From: Liquorilactobacillus vini DSM 20605
Lineage (GTDB): Bacteria; Bacillota; Bacilli; Lactobacillales; Lactobacillaceae
Assembly: GCF_000255495.1 (NCBI RefSeq)
Contig: NZ_AHYZ01000079.1
Coordinates: 1 to 49,118 of the forward strand
DNA: 49,118 nucleotides
Reading direction: 5' to 3'
The notes under the pieces were generated by a model that worked only from the letters and a program-made list of their open reading frames with translations, was not told where the DNA came from and made no database searches. Below, in pieces: positions 42,225 to 49,118 of this stretch. Every line of letters begins with the position of its first letter. The first letter of the stretch is position 1. Made by a program: the position numbers and the translations under genes.

Positions 42225-43751
42225 CTATCCTTTCTGCATAACTGGTTTTTTCCCAGCCATCATTAAGCCTAATTCTTCACTAGTTGTTGTCTTGGGATCT
42301 AATTCGCCAACAATTTGACCTTCATGCATAACAACGATCCGATCAGAGAGCTTTAAAATCTCATCAAGTTCGAAACTAACTAGCAAAACTCCACGACCAG
42401 CATTTCGCTGAGCCATAATTTTTTCATGAATATACTCAATCGCTCCAATATCGACTCCGCGAGTTGGGTTAGCCGCTATCAATAATTTAGGCTGAGCGGC
42501 AATTTCTCGAGCAACAATGACTTTTTGCTGATTACCTCCAGAAAGATCAGCTGCCTTTTCTTTTTCACTTTGCGAACGAATATCAAAATCCTTGATTAGC
42601 TGCCGGCCATGCTGATTGATTGCTGCATAATTCAACCAGCCATGACGACTTGCTGGTTGATGATAGTAGTCTTTTAAGACTAGATTTTCAGCAATCGTCA
42701 AAGGCAAAATCAATCCGACATTTTGTCGATCTTCAGGAATGCAGCCAACTCCCGCTTGACTGATCTGGCGTGCGCTTAAGTTTTGCAATGGTTGATTCAA
42801 CAACTTGATTATCCCAGACTTGCTTTTGATCAAGCCTGTCAAAGCGGCAATTAATTCACTTTGACCATTACCATCAACTCCAGCAACTCCAACTATTTCC
42901 CCACTATGCACGGTCAAATTGAAATTGCGAACTTTGAGTCGGCCATGATTCTCAACTGTTAGATTTTCAACCTTTAAAATCTTTTGACTTTGATCAGTTT
43001 CTTGTTTGATAATGCCTAAGTTAACTTTTCTGCCGACCATCATTTCTGCCAAAGCTGCTTCCGGAGTTTCACTGACTTTAACGGCATCAATTACTTTCCC
43101 GTTCCGAATTACTACACAGCGATCCGCAACTTCTTTAATCTCTTTTAATTTATGCGTAATAAAGATCACTGAGTTGCCTTCATTTGCTAGTGCCCGCAAA
43201 ATTTTAATCAATTGTTTAATTTCTTGCGGTGTCAAAGCCGCTGTTGGTTCATCAAAAATAAAAATATGCGCTTGGCGGTATAAAGCTTTCATAATTTCAA
43301 CTCTTTGCTGCATTCCAACAGTAATATCACGAACCTTAGCTTTTAAATCAATTTTCAAATGATATTTAGCTGCTAATTGCTGAATATCCTTAGCAGCTTT
43401 TTGAAAATTGATCTTGATGCCCTTCGTTGGTTCGTCACCTAAAATAATATTTTCGAGTACGGAAAAAGCTGGAATCAGCATAAAATGCTGGTGAACCATT
43501 CCAATTCCTAATTTTTTAGCATCACGTGGATCGTTTAAATGAGCCGGCTGACCATCAATTAAAATTTGTCCACTGGTTGGTTCTAATAAGCCGGAAAGCA
43601 TCCTCATCAAAGTCGACTTTCCAGCACCATTTTCACCTAACAAAGCAAGGATCTCACCTTTTTTTAATTGCAGTGAAATATCATTATTGGCTTTATAATT
43701 ACCAAACTGCTTAGTAATGTGTTGCATTTCAACTACATAATTTTCTGCCAT
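42225..43751 (-). CDS. Nucleoside ABC transporter ATPase with two nucleotide-binding domains (NupO-like)
   Basis: A 508-residue duplicated ATPase. The first domain has Walker A GENGAGKST and Walker B IFIFDEPTAAL; the second has a degenerate Walker A region (GVDGNGQSE), signature LSGGNQQKVIVAREI and a Walker B with LLIAANPTRGVD, where the usual acidic residue pattern is altered, as in sugar/nucleoside ATPases of this type. It powers the permeases encoded downstream. A hairpin separates it from the binding-protein gene. Confidence 0.92.
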   Translation of the reverse strand: MAENYVVEMQHITKQFGNYKANNDISLQLKKGEILALLGENGAGKSTLMRMLSGLLEPTSGQILIDGQPAHLNDPRDAKKLGIGMVHQHFMLIPAFSVLENIILGDEPTKGIKINFQKAAKDIQQLAAKYHLKIDLKAKVRDITVGMQQRVEIMKALYRQAHIFIFDEPTAALTPQEIKQLIKILRALANEGNSVIFITHKLKEIKEVADRCVVIRNGKVIDAVKVSETPEAALAEMMVGRKVNLGIIKQETDQSQKILKVENLTVENHGRLKVRNFNLTVHSGEIVGVAGVDGNGQSELIAALTGLIKSKSGIIKLLNQPLQNLSARQISQAGVGCIPEDRQNVGLILPLTIAENLVLKDYYHQPASRHGWLNYAAINQHGRQLIKDFDIRSQSEKEKAADLSGGNQQKVIVAREIAAQPKLLIAANPTRGVDIGAIEYIHEKIMAQRNAGRGVLLVSFELDEILKLSDRIVVMHEGQIVGELDPKTTTSEELGLMMAGKKPVMQKG

Positions 43752-43791
43752 TTGCTCCTCCTAAAGATCAGCTATTCTTTTATGCAATAAA

Positions 43792-43827
43792 ATGGTGAAG
43801 CATTGATCCGCGCCAACTCTTCACCAT
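43792..43827 (-). terminator. Intercistronic hairpin after the binding-protein gene (partial terminator)
   Basis: On the minus strand ATGGTGAAG pairs with CTTCACCAT, followed by TTTATT. The weak T-run suggests it limits read-through into the ATPase gene or protects the upstream mRNA, giving more binding protein than transporter. Confidence 0.6.
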
Positions 43828-43866
43828 CATTAAAATATTGTTAACTGTAGGAATTGAATCAAAAAT

Positions 43867-44889
43867 TTATTTAGGACTGACTTTGATCTTGCCACTTTCA
43901 ATTTGCTGCTGATAATTTTGAACTACTTTCCAAGCTTTAGCTGACATATTATCATTGACCAAACCAACACCATTATCTTTCAAATCATAAGTAACAGTTT
44001 TACCACCTGGAAATTTACCCTTCATTGCCTGATTTGACAGATCCTTAACAGCTGTTCCAACTTTCTTAACAGCAGAGGCCAAAGTTACATTACCACCCTT
44101 ATAGGCACCATCAGCTTTTTGATCTTGATCAACACCAATTACCCAAACCTTTTTACCGTTCTTAGCTGCATTTTTAGCTGCTGTGAAAACGCCAGCGCCC
44201 GTGCCGCCAGCAGCATGGAAAATAACATCTTCATTATTGTTATACATTGCCGTTGCCAATGATTGACCAACATCAGCTTTACTGAAGGAACCAGCATATT
44301 TAACATCCACTTGGATCTTTGGATTAACTGCTTTGACCCCTTGTTTGAAGCCTGCCTCAAAAGTCTTGATCACATCACTTTGCATTCCGCCAACAAAGCC
44401 AACTTTATTAGTTTTAGTCGTTTCTGCTGCTGCTACTCCAGCTAAAAATGATGACTGTTCAGTTTTAAAAGTTACTGATGCGACATTCTTCCGATTCTTT
44501 ACGACCGAGTCAATAATCGCAAAATTAGTTTTGGGATTCTCTTTAGCTGAAGTACTAATTGCATTATCTAATTTGTACCCAATCCCAAAAATTGTGGCAT
44601 ATTTTGCCTTGATCAACTTGTTAATGTTTGGCAAAAAGTCCGAATCATCATCAGACTGTGCGTAATTATAGCCATTAACGCCCTTTTTCAAATTATGACT
44701 CTTGCCCCAGCTTTTCAAACCTTCCCATGCTGACTGATTGAATGACTTATCATCGATTCCTCCACCATCAGTAACCAATGCGGCTGAATGCTTCGTGCCT
44801 TTGCTGCTTGAAGATTGACTACCACATCCCACTAGAACTGTTCCAAGTGCAAAAGTTGTTGCAATCAATGCCATCCATTTCTTTTTCAA
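43867..44889 (-). CDS. BMP-family nucleoside-binding lipoprotein
   Basis: A 340-residue substrate-binding lipoprotein. The lipobox LVGC places lipidation at Cys22. The mature part starts AALVTDGGGIDDKSFNQSAWEGL, the hallmark of Bmp/PnrA purine nucleoside receptors. It delivers nucleosides to the ABC transporter encoded downstream. The start is TTG 44889 after GGGGGTT. The divergent gene is a nucleoside hydrolase, which supports nucleosides as substrate. Confidence 0.93.
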   Translation of the reverse strand: MKKKWMALIATTFALGTVLVGCGSQSSSSKGTKHSAALVTDGGGIDDKSFNQSAWEGLKSWGKSHNLKKGVNGYNYAQSDDDSDFLPNINKLIKAKYATIFGIGYKLDNAISTSAKENPKTNFAIIDSVVKNRKNVASVTFKTEQSSFLAGVAAAETTKTNKVGFVGGMQSDVIKTFEAGFKQGVKAVNPKIQVDVKYAGSFSKADVGQSLATAMYNNNEDVIFHAAGGTGAGVFTAAKNAAKNGKKVWVIGVDQDQKADGAYKGGNVTLASAVKKVGTAVKDLSNQAMKGKFPGGKTVTYDLKDNGVGLVNDNMSAKAWKVVQNYQQQIESGKIKVSPK

Positions 44890-44926
44890 TCAAATAACCC
44901 CCAAAGTTATATTTTTCATGATTCAC

Positions 44927-44955
44927 AGTATACCCTTCTTCGACAATTAAATCAA
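44927..44955 (-). promoter_or_regulatory. Candidate promoter of the nucleoside transporter operon
   Basis: On the minus strand TTGATT (44950-44955), a 17-base spacer and TATACT (44927-44932). Confidence 0.65.
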
Positions 44956-44982
44956 TACGTTTATTTTAATTATAATCAAAAT

Positions 44983-44988
44983 CGTTCG
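44983..44988 (-). promoter_or_regulatory. PurBox-like CGAACG element, transporter side
   Basis: On the minus strand AAAGCGAACGATTTT has the CGAAC core of the PurR box. Its centre is about 65 bases upstream of the predicted transporter start, roughly where PurR activates in Lactococcus. A partner in the opposite orientation lies at 45047-45052. Confidence 0.45.
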
Positions 44989-45042
44989 CTTTTTGTTGTG
45001 TACATCAATGTGTTAGCTTTATAGCGACACTTTTAATTAATT

Positions 45043-45071
45043 TTGACGAACGTTTTTATATTTTATATAAT
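45043..45071 (+). promoter_or_regulatory. Candidate nucleoside hydrolase promoter with overlapping CGAACG element
   Basis: TTGACG (45043-45048), a 17-base spacer and TATAAT (45066-45071). CGAACG (45047-45052) overlaps the -35, so a protein bound there would repress. Confidence 0.55.
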
Positions 45072-45103
45072 TGAATTAATTTTATAATGTAAGGAGATTA
45101 AAT

Positions 45104-46048
45104 ATGCTTAAAAATATATACTTCGACCATGATGGTGGCGTCGATGATCTAATTTCGCTTTTTTTGTTGCTGCAGATGGATAATATTCGGCTAATTGGAG
45201 TAGCAGCAGTTAATGCTGATAGTTACTTACAACCCTCATTGGCAGCTAGCCGCAAAATCATTGATCGCTTTGGTCATGGCAAAAAACTGGCTGTGGCAGC
45301 TTCAAGTGCCCGCGGAGTTCATCCTTTCCCTAAAGAATGGCGTCTGACAACTTATTCAGAAAATGCTTTACCACTTTTGAATGAAAGCGGCAAAATTATT
45401 ACACCGTTAGCTGAACAACCTGCACATTTAGATTTGATCGCTAAGCTGCAAGCGGCAACTCAACCGGTAACTTTATTATTCACTGGGCCGCTTACCGATT
45501 TAGCTGCGGCTTTGAAAGTTGATCCAACGATCAGTCAAAAAGTTGAACGGTTGATTTGGATGGGCGGAACATTTCTAGAAAAAGGCAATGTTGAGGAACC
45601 TGACTCCGATGGAACCCAGGAATGGAATGCTTTTTGGGATCCAGCAGCTGTCAAAACCGTTTTTGATGCACCAATTAAGATTGACTTAGTCAGTTTAGAA
45701 AGTACTAACAATGTTCCATTAACGCCTAAAGTCAGATTGCATTGGGCTGCTTTGCGTCGCTTCACTGGCCTCGATTTTATTGGTAACAGTTATGCTTTTG
45801 TCCCTGAGCTTAATCAATTTGCTACTAACTCAACCTATTACTTATGGGATGTATTAACTACCTGTTATTGCTATGATCATTCTCTGGTCAAAACCAAAGC
45901 CATTAATTGTGATGTCAGTTTAGCTGCTCCCAGTGATGGAAAGACCTTCTTGACTACTAATGGTCGACCAGCTACTTTAGTTTATGACGTTAATCGATCA
46001 CAATTCTTTAATTTGATTGATCAACTAGCCAAACGTGCCGATAATTAA
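45104..46048 (+). CDS. Nucleoside hydrolase (inosine-uridine preferring family)
   Basis: A 314-residue hydrolase that splits nucleosides into base and ribose. The calcium-binding N-terminal motif reads DHDGGVDD (Asp8, Asp10, Asp14, Asp15) where most members have DTDPGxDD; all metal-binding Asp residues are kept. FTGPLTDLA and WMGGTF are further family marks. It is divergent from the BMP-type nucleoside importer, so imported nucleosides are its likely substrates. AAGGAG precedes ATG 45104. Confidence 0.92.
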   Translation: MLKNIYFDHDGGVDDLISLFLLLQMDNIRLIGVAAVNADSYLQPSLAASRKIIDRFGHGKKLAVAASSARGVHPFPKEWRLTTYSENALPLLNESGKIITPLAEQPAHLDLIAKLQAATQPVTLLFTGPLTDLAAALKVDPTISQKVERLIWMGGTFLEKGNVEEPDSDGTQEWNAFWDPAAVKTVFDAPIKIDLVSLESTNNVPLTPKVRLHWAALRRFTGLDFIGNSYAFVPELNQFATNSTYYLWDVLTTCYCYDHSLVKTKAINCDVSLAAPSDGKTFLTTNGRPATLVYDVNRSQFFNLIDQLAKRADN

Positions 46049-46136
46049 AATTTCAAATTCACGGCCTGCAAGCGTATAATAAGTATTAACAGTTTAATTC
46101 TTATTACTGTACTCTTTCTGGTGAAAGGTGAACTAA

Positions 46137-46454
46137 ATGACAAAGTCAAATAATCCTCAATTGCCTTCATTCCTTGAACTTGAAAAAAGCGTTCAATTAT
46201 TTAAAGCTTTTGGTGATCAGACAAGATATAAGATTTTATTCCTATTAGCTGAAAAAAATTTAACTGTTAACGAAATAGCTGACATTATTGGTATCTCTCA
46301 ATCAGCTATTTCACACCAGCTGAAACTATTGCGGCAAACAGGATTAGTTCGTGGTTTACGCGCTGGGCAAAAAATAAATTATCAGCTGTCTGATCGACAC
46401 GTAATTACCATCTTTAATCAAGTCAGAGAACATGTTCGTGAAAAAAACATTTAA
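46137..46454 (+). CDS. ArsR/SmtB-family metal sensor (alpha5 site)
   Basis: A 105-residue winged-helix repressor. The recognition helix region is IGISQSAISHQLKLLRQTGLV. There is no alpha3 ELCVC-type cysteine motif and no cysteine at all. The C-terminal helix has Asp86, His88, His99 and Glu102, the exact D-x-H-(10)-H-x-x-E pattern of zinc/cobalt sensors such as CzrA and SmtB. A zinc efflux gene would be the usual partner, but none is adjacent; the next genes are on the opposite strand. A terminator follows directly. Confidence 0.88.
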   Translation: MTKSNNPQLPSFLELEKSVQLFKAFGDQTRYKILFLLAEKNLTVNEIADIIGISQSAISHQLKLLRQTGLVRGLRAGQKINYQLSDRHVITIFNQVREHVREKNI

Positions 46455-46489
46455 AAAAGCTCCAGAGTTATTATGCTCTAGAGCTTTTT
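46455..46489 (+). terminator. Intrinsic terminator of the ArsR gene
   Basis: AAAAGCTCCAGAG pairs with CTCTAGAGCTTTT (one mismatch), followed by Ts. Confidence 0.88.
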
Positions 46490-46529
46490 AGCTATTTATT
46501 ATTCAAATAACTGAGGCAATTTTTAGTTT

Positions 46530-46545
46530 TGTTTCACGTGAAACG
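46530..46545. other. parS chromosome-partition site
   Basis: TGTTTCACGTGAAACG agrees with the Firmicute ParB-binding consensus TGTTTCACGTGAAACA at 15 of 16 bases, with a perfect 14-bp palindrome. It lies between the convergent ArsR and MarR genes. Such sites cluster near oriC, and the neighbouring jag gene is also usually origin-proximal. Confidence 0.85.
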
Positions 46546-46548
46546 AGA

Positions 46549-47001
46549 CTATGCTTGTGTCCCTTTTTTGATATTCTTAGCAATATTTTTGATTAGTTCA
46601 ACATCATGTTGATATTCTTCAACCGTCATGTCAACTTGTGAAAAGCAGGACTTCATTTTTCGTTTAATTTCGCATTTCTTAATTTTGGCTTTGCGGCTTA
46701 AACAAATATAAACTTTGCGTGCATCCGTTTGGGAGTGCTTTCTGACAATCCAATCACCCTTTTCCATTCTTCGTAATAAAGGTGTTAATGTTCCATTATC
46801 CAAATCTAACTTTTTTCCTAATTCTTTAATCATCATTGGTTCATCATTTTCCCAAAGTGCCAAAAGCGTAATATATTGAGGATAAGTTAAATGATACTCT
46901 TTTAAAGAATTGACATAAAATTTATTATAAACTTTTTGGGCAGTATAAATAGCAAAGCAAAGTTCGTCATCTAATTTGTTAGGTTCATGATTCAATCCCA
47001 T
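46549..47001 (-). CDS. OhrR-type MarR-family organic peroxide sensor
   Basis: A 150-residue MarR-type regulator that aligns well with Bacillus OhrR: LDDELCFAIYTAQKVYNKFY carries Cys15, Tyr19 and Tyr29 at the same numbers as the peroxide-sensing Cys and its Tyr partners; LTYPQYITLLALWE and LDNGTLTPLLRRMEK are the DNA-binding part. Two extra Cys lie near the C-terminus and could form a disulfide with Cys15. No ohr gene is adjacent. It follows jag by 18 bases. A matching OhrR-like box lies upstream of the aldo-keto reductase at 47798. Confidence 0.85.
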   Translation of the reverse strand: MGLNHEPNKLDDELCFAIYTAQKVYNKFYVNSLKEYHLTYPQYITLLALWENDEPMMIKELGKKLDLDNGTLTPLLRRMEKGDWIVRKHSQTDARKVYICLSRKAKIKKCEIKRKMKSCFSQVDMTVEEYQHDVELIKNIAKNIKKGTQA

Positions 47002-47019
47002 TTTTTTTGCCTACTTTCT

Positions 47020-47691
47020 TCATTTTTTATCAGGATAAATTTTAACATATCGATGTGGCTCTTTGCCTATCGATATAGTTTTAACATTGCTTCTAGCTAA
47101 TGTTTGGTGAATAATTTTCCGCTCAAATGCTAACATTGTCGGACAATTAACTGGTTGCTGGGATTTAAGAGCCTGTTTCGCCTTTTGCTTAGCCATTTTC
47201 ACCAATTTTTTTCGCTGTTCTTCACGATAATTAGCAACATCTAAAATTATATCCAATTTTGGGGCCTTATGTCTAGCTAAAAAAGTTTCAGCCAACGTTT
47301 GCAATGCATCTAGTGTTCGACCATGTTTGCCAATCAATTGGCCAATTTGTTGGGTATCAAAAACATAAGTCACCAACTTTTCATCTTGCGTAACTTCAAT
47401 TTCTGTTTTAATACCCATCGCCTCAGTTGCATCCGCTAAATATTCGCCTAAAGCCTCAACTGCTTGATTTTTAGTCAATCTTTTTGCCACTAATGTTGAC
47501 TTCTTTTCAACATCTGCGACTTTCTTACTTGATTCCTGCAGCTCGATAACTGCTGGCTTAGTTCCAATTCCCCAAAAACCTCGTGAGCCCTCAGTTATAA
47601 CTTTTAAATTTACCTGATTTCGATTTAATTTTAATGCTTTCAGGCCTTCACTTAAAGCATCATTAACCGTTTTCCCAGTAAACTTTGTCAT
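47020..47691 (-). CDS. khpB: RNA-binding protein Jag/KhpB
   Basis: A 223-residue cytoplasmic RNA-binding protein. The N-terminal Jag domain (about 1-50) has FTGKTVNDALSEGL and GFWGIGTKP; residues about 80-150 form a KH domain with IGQLIGKHGRTLDALQ; the C-terminal R3H domain has MLAFERKIIHQTLA. The family acts with KhpA on mRNAs of cell division and wall genes. In most Firmicutes it follows rnpA-yidC near oriC, but here the upstream neighbour is a divergent aldo-keto reductase. Confidence 0.93.
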   Translation of the reverse strand: MTKFTGKTVNDALSEGLKALKLNRNQVNLKVITEGSRGFWGIGTKPAVIELQESSKKVADVEKKSTLVAKRLTKNQAVEALGEYLADATEAMGIKTEIEVTQDEKLVTYVFDTQQIGQLIGKHGRTLDALQTLAETFLARHKAPKLDIILDVANYREEQRKKLVKMAKQKAKQALKSQQPVNCPTMLAFERKIIHQTLARSNVKTISIGKEPHRYVKIYPDKK

Positions 47692-47797
47692 TATCTATCC
47701 TCCGTATACATTTATAAAATATTATAACATTAAATTCTATTGAAAGTTGGGCTAACTTCTTAAGCTTCAAAGTCAGAAAATAGCTTAATAATCATTT

Positions 47798-47812
47798 TAC
47801 AATCAAATTGTA
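47798..47812. promoter_or_regulatory. OhrR-like box upstream of the aldo-keto reductase
   Basis: TACAATCAAATTGTA is a perfect 6-3-6 dyad and nearly identical to the OhrR operator TACAATTNAATTGTA. It ends two bases before a possible -10 TAGAAT (47814-47819), so binding would block the aldo-keto reductase promoter and perhaps the divergent jag promoter. Confidence 0.6.
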
Positions 47813-47857
47813 GTAGAATAGTGGTGAAAATCAAAATAATAAGTGAGGTCTTGTTGA

Positions 47858-48712
47858 ATGAAGAGCTTAGTTGATGCTTATACATTAGCAAATGGTGTAA
47901 GAATTCCAGTAGTTGGTTTTGGTACTTGGCAAACCCCAGCTGGTGAGATTGCCAAAACTGCTGTTAAAGCGGCTTTAACTTCAGGATATCGTCATATCGA
48001 TACAGCCGAAATGTACGGGAATGAACAAAGTGTTGGTGAAGCCATCAAGGAAAGTGGTATTGCCCGGCAGCAAATTTTCCTAACTAGCAAATTGAATAAC
48101 CATGCTCATAATTATCAAGCTGCAACAGCAGCGATTGATCAATCACTGAAAACTCTTCAGGTCAAATACTTGGATCTATTTTTAATTCATTGGCCAAATC
48201 CTAAGGCTGCACGCAATGCCAACTGGAAACAACATTTGCAAGATACTTGGGAAGCCCTAGAAGACGCTTACAAAGCTGGCAAAATTAAAGCAATCGGCGT
48301 TTCTAACTTTCGTCCTCATCATTTACAAATTTTAGCAGAAACACAGACAATTCAGCCAATGGTCAACCAAATTCGAATTTGCCCTGGTGATTTAGATCTA
48401 AAAACTATTGATTACTGCCGGCAAAATAATATCTTATTGGAGGCTTATAGTCCTCTAGGAACTGGTAAGATTTTCACTAATGACACTTTAAAACAAATTG
48501 CTGCTAAAAACCAGCGGACAGTTGCTCAGATCTGCTTACGTTGGTCTTTACAACATCAGTTTCTTCCATTACCTAAATCAGTTCATGAAAATCGAATTGA
48601 AGAGAATTCACAACTTTTTGACTTCAGTCTGTCTAAAGCAGATATGGAAACCATCGACCAGCTTAAAGGAATTGTTGGTTATGCAGCTGATCCAGATACA
48701 GTTGAATTTTAG
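47858..48712 (+). CDS. Aldo-keto reductase
   Basis: A 284-residue NADPH-dependent oxidoreductase of the AKR5 type (2,5-diketogluconate reductase-like) that reduces aldehydes and ketones. Catalytic residues are visible: Asp and Tyr in YRHIDTAEMYGNE, Lys in TSKLNN and His in LIHWPNP. GVSNF and the C-terminal PKSVHENRIEEN cofactor region are typical, and the end (ADPDTVEF) is the normal family C-terminus, so it is complete. An OhrR-like box in the promoter suggests induction by organic peroxides or reactive aldehydes. Confidence 0.92.
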   Translation: MKSLVDAYTLANGVRIPVVGFGTWQTPAGEIAKTAVKAALTSGYRHIDTAEMYGNEQSVGEAIKESGIARQQIFLTSKLNNHAHNYQAATAAIDQSLKTLQVKYLDLFLIHWPNPKAARNANWKQHLQDTWEALEDAYKAGKIKAIGVSNFRPHHLQILAETQTIQPMVNQIRICPGDLDLKTIDYCRQNNILLEAYSPLGTGKIFTNDTLKQIAAKNQRTVAQICLRWSLQHQFLPLPKSVHENRIEENSQLFDFSLSKADMETIDQLKGIVGYAADPDTVEF

Positions 48713-48797
48713 GTGAACCCCCAAAAATTTGATGTACTTTTGTCTCCCGTTGATATTGATTATATATGATTTTTCTTCTATATCGGTTCTATAATAT

Positions 48798-48838
48798 TTG
48801 GTACTGATAGAAATTTTTCTATCCTAGTACCAATTTTT
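48798..48838 (+). terminator. Long intrinsic terminator after the aldo-keto reductase
   Basis: TTGGTACT pairs with AGTACCAA and, after a small bulge, GATAGAAA with TTTCTATC, followed by TTTTTG. It could also belong to the left end of the insertion element. Confidence 0.85.
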
Positions 48839-48855
48839 GTTTTATGCTATAAAAA

Positions 48856-48898
48856 AAGATGAAGCGCTAACTTCATCTTCAAAATAAACTCGTTTTTC
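48856..48898. repeat. Two tandem hairpins upstream of the transposase start
   Basis: AAGATGAAG/CTTCATCTT (48856-48879) is followed by ACTCGTT/AACGAGT. Hairpins just upstream of transposase genes can block read-through transcription into them. Confidence 0.5.
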
Positions 48899-48925
48899 AA
48901 CGAGTATAGAAAGAATGTTTAATTC

Positions 48926-49118
48926 ATGGATTATTGTACCCGATTTTTACTTGGAATTAAAGACACAAGGCTGATTTTTGATCCTAAATTTGGTAAAAAT
49001 TTCATTACTGAAGGATCTTATCATCATCAAAATGTTCATTTCGTCCATTTGTTACAAACTTATCCTTGTTTTTGCCCTGTTTGTCAGCGAAAAATGTTGC
49101 GAAATGGTTTTAAACTAA
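48926..49118 (+). mobile_element. ISL3-family transposase (partial, N-terminus)
   Basis: The open frame from ATG 48926 runs off the right edge after 64 codons. The beginning MDYCTRFLLGIKDTRL and the zinc-binding CPVCQRKMLRNGFK a little further on match the N-terminus of ISL3-family transposases. The left inverted repeat is not certain; GGTGAACCCCCAAAAATTT at 48713-48731, right after the aldo-keto reductase stop, is a candidate. Whether the element is intact cannot be seen. Confidence 0.8.

Noticed and set aside
43006..43362. Plus-strand open frame of 118 codons
   Set aside because: Antisense to the nucleoside transporter ATPase gene; low-complexity composition of a shadow frame.
42225..43751. 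Altered Walker B in the second ATPase domain as a sign of gene decay
   Set aside because: Degenerate second sites are normal in duplicated sugar/nucleoside ABC ATPases, and the frame is intact.
1..49118. CRISPR array, tRNA or rRNA genes
   Set aside because: No regularly spaced repeats and no tRNA or rRNA-like sequence were seen on either strand.

Overview
The window looks like the chromosome of a heterotrophic, low-GC Gram-positive lactic acid bacterium of the family Lactobacillaceae. The evidence is the AT-rich sequence, AGGAGG-type ribosome binding sites, catabolite (cre) sites, a T-box leader, PTS sugar uptake, maltose phosphorolysis and a cytochrome bd-only respiratory chain. A species of the Liquorilactobacillus type would fit, but the genus is an inference. 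A consensus-like parS site and a jag (khpB) gene near the right end suggest the replication origin may not be far away.

Layout. 1-1.3 kb: two tandem membrane GGDEF proteins, the second cut by the window edge. 1.7-2.6 kb: a beta-hydroxyacid dehydrogenase. 2.8-12.4 kb: a respiration block with type II NADH dehydrogenase and menA on one strand, a divergent polyprenyl diphosphate synthase, and cydABDC. 12.4-13.7 kb: a DUF1516 membrane protein and a DUF915 secreted hydrolase. 13.9-18.5 kb: a trehalose locus (PTS EIIA and EIIBC, divergent treR-treC) with TreR-like and cre sites. 18.6-21.1 kb: an aldehyde dehydrogenase and an AEC-family carrier. 21.2-23.5 kb: an hrtRBA-like haem-efflux operon with two palindromic operators. 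23.7-26 kb: ahpC and a domain-permuted ahpF. 26-28.4 kb: a lipoprotein of unknown function, then a T-box riboswitch, a possible 39-residue ORF and an MhpD-family hydratase. 28.6-29.4 kb: uppP. 29.5-33.8 kb: maltose phosphorylase, beta-phosphoglucomutase and a LacI regulator. 34-39.9 kb: gltBD glutamate synthase. 40.2-46 kb: a BMP-type nucleoside ABC transporter divergent from a nucleoside hydrolase. 46.1-48.7 kb: a zinc-sensor-type ArsR, parS, an OhrR-type MarR, jag and an aldo-keto reductase whose promoter carries an OhrR-like box. 48.9-49.1 kb: the start of an ISL3-family transposase.

How the genes fit together. NDH-2, a menaquinone-type quinone (polyprenyl synthase plus MenA) and cytochrome bd form a complete minimal NADH-to-oxygen chain. 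Haem for cytochrome bd presumably comes from outside, which fits the nearby hrtRBA-like efflux system. AhpC/AhpF and the OhrR-type regulator handle peroxides expected from aerobic growth. The sugar loci feed glycolysis through trehalose 6-phosphate hydrolysis and maltose phosphorolysis. Most transcription units are bounded by clear intrinsic terminators. Several starts were chosen internal to the longest reading frame because the ribosome binding site demands it.

No wholly new system is evident. The most unusual points are the T-box upstream of an MhpD-family gene with a small ORF between them, the permuted AhpF, the paired hrtR operators spaced by four helical turns, the tandem GGDEF pair and the OhrR-box/aldo-keto reductase link.
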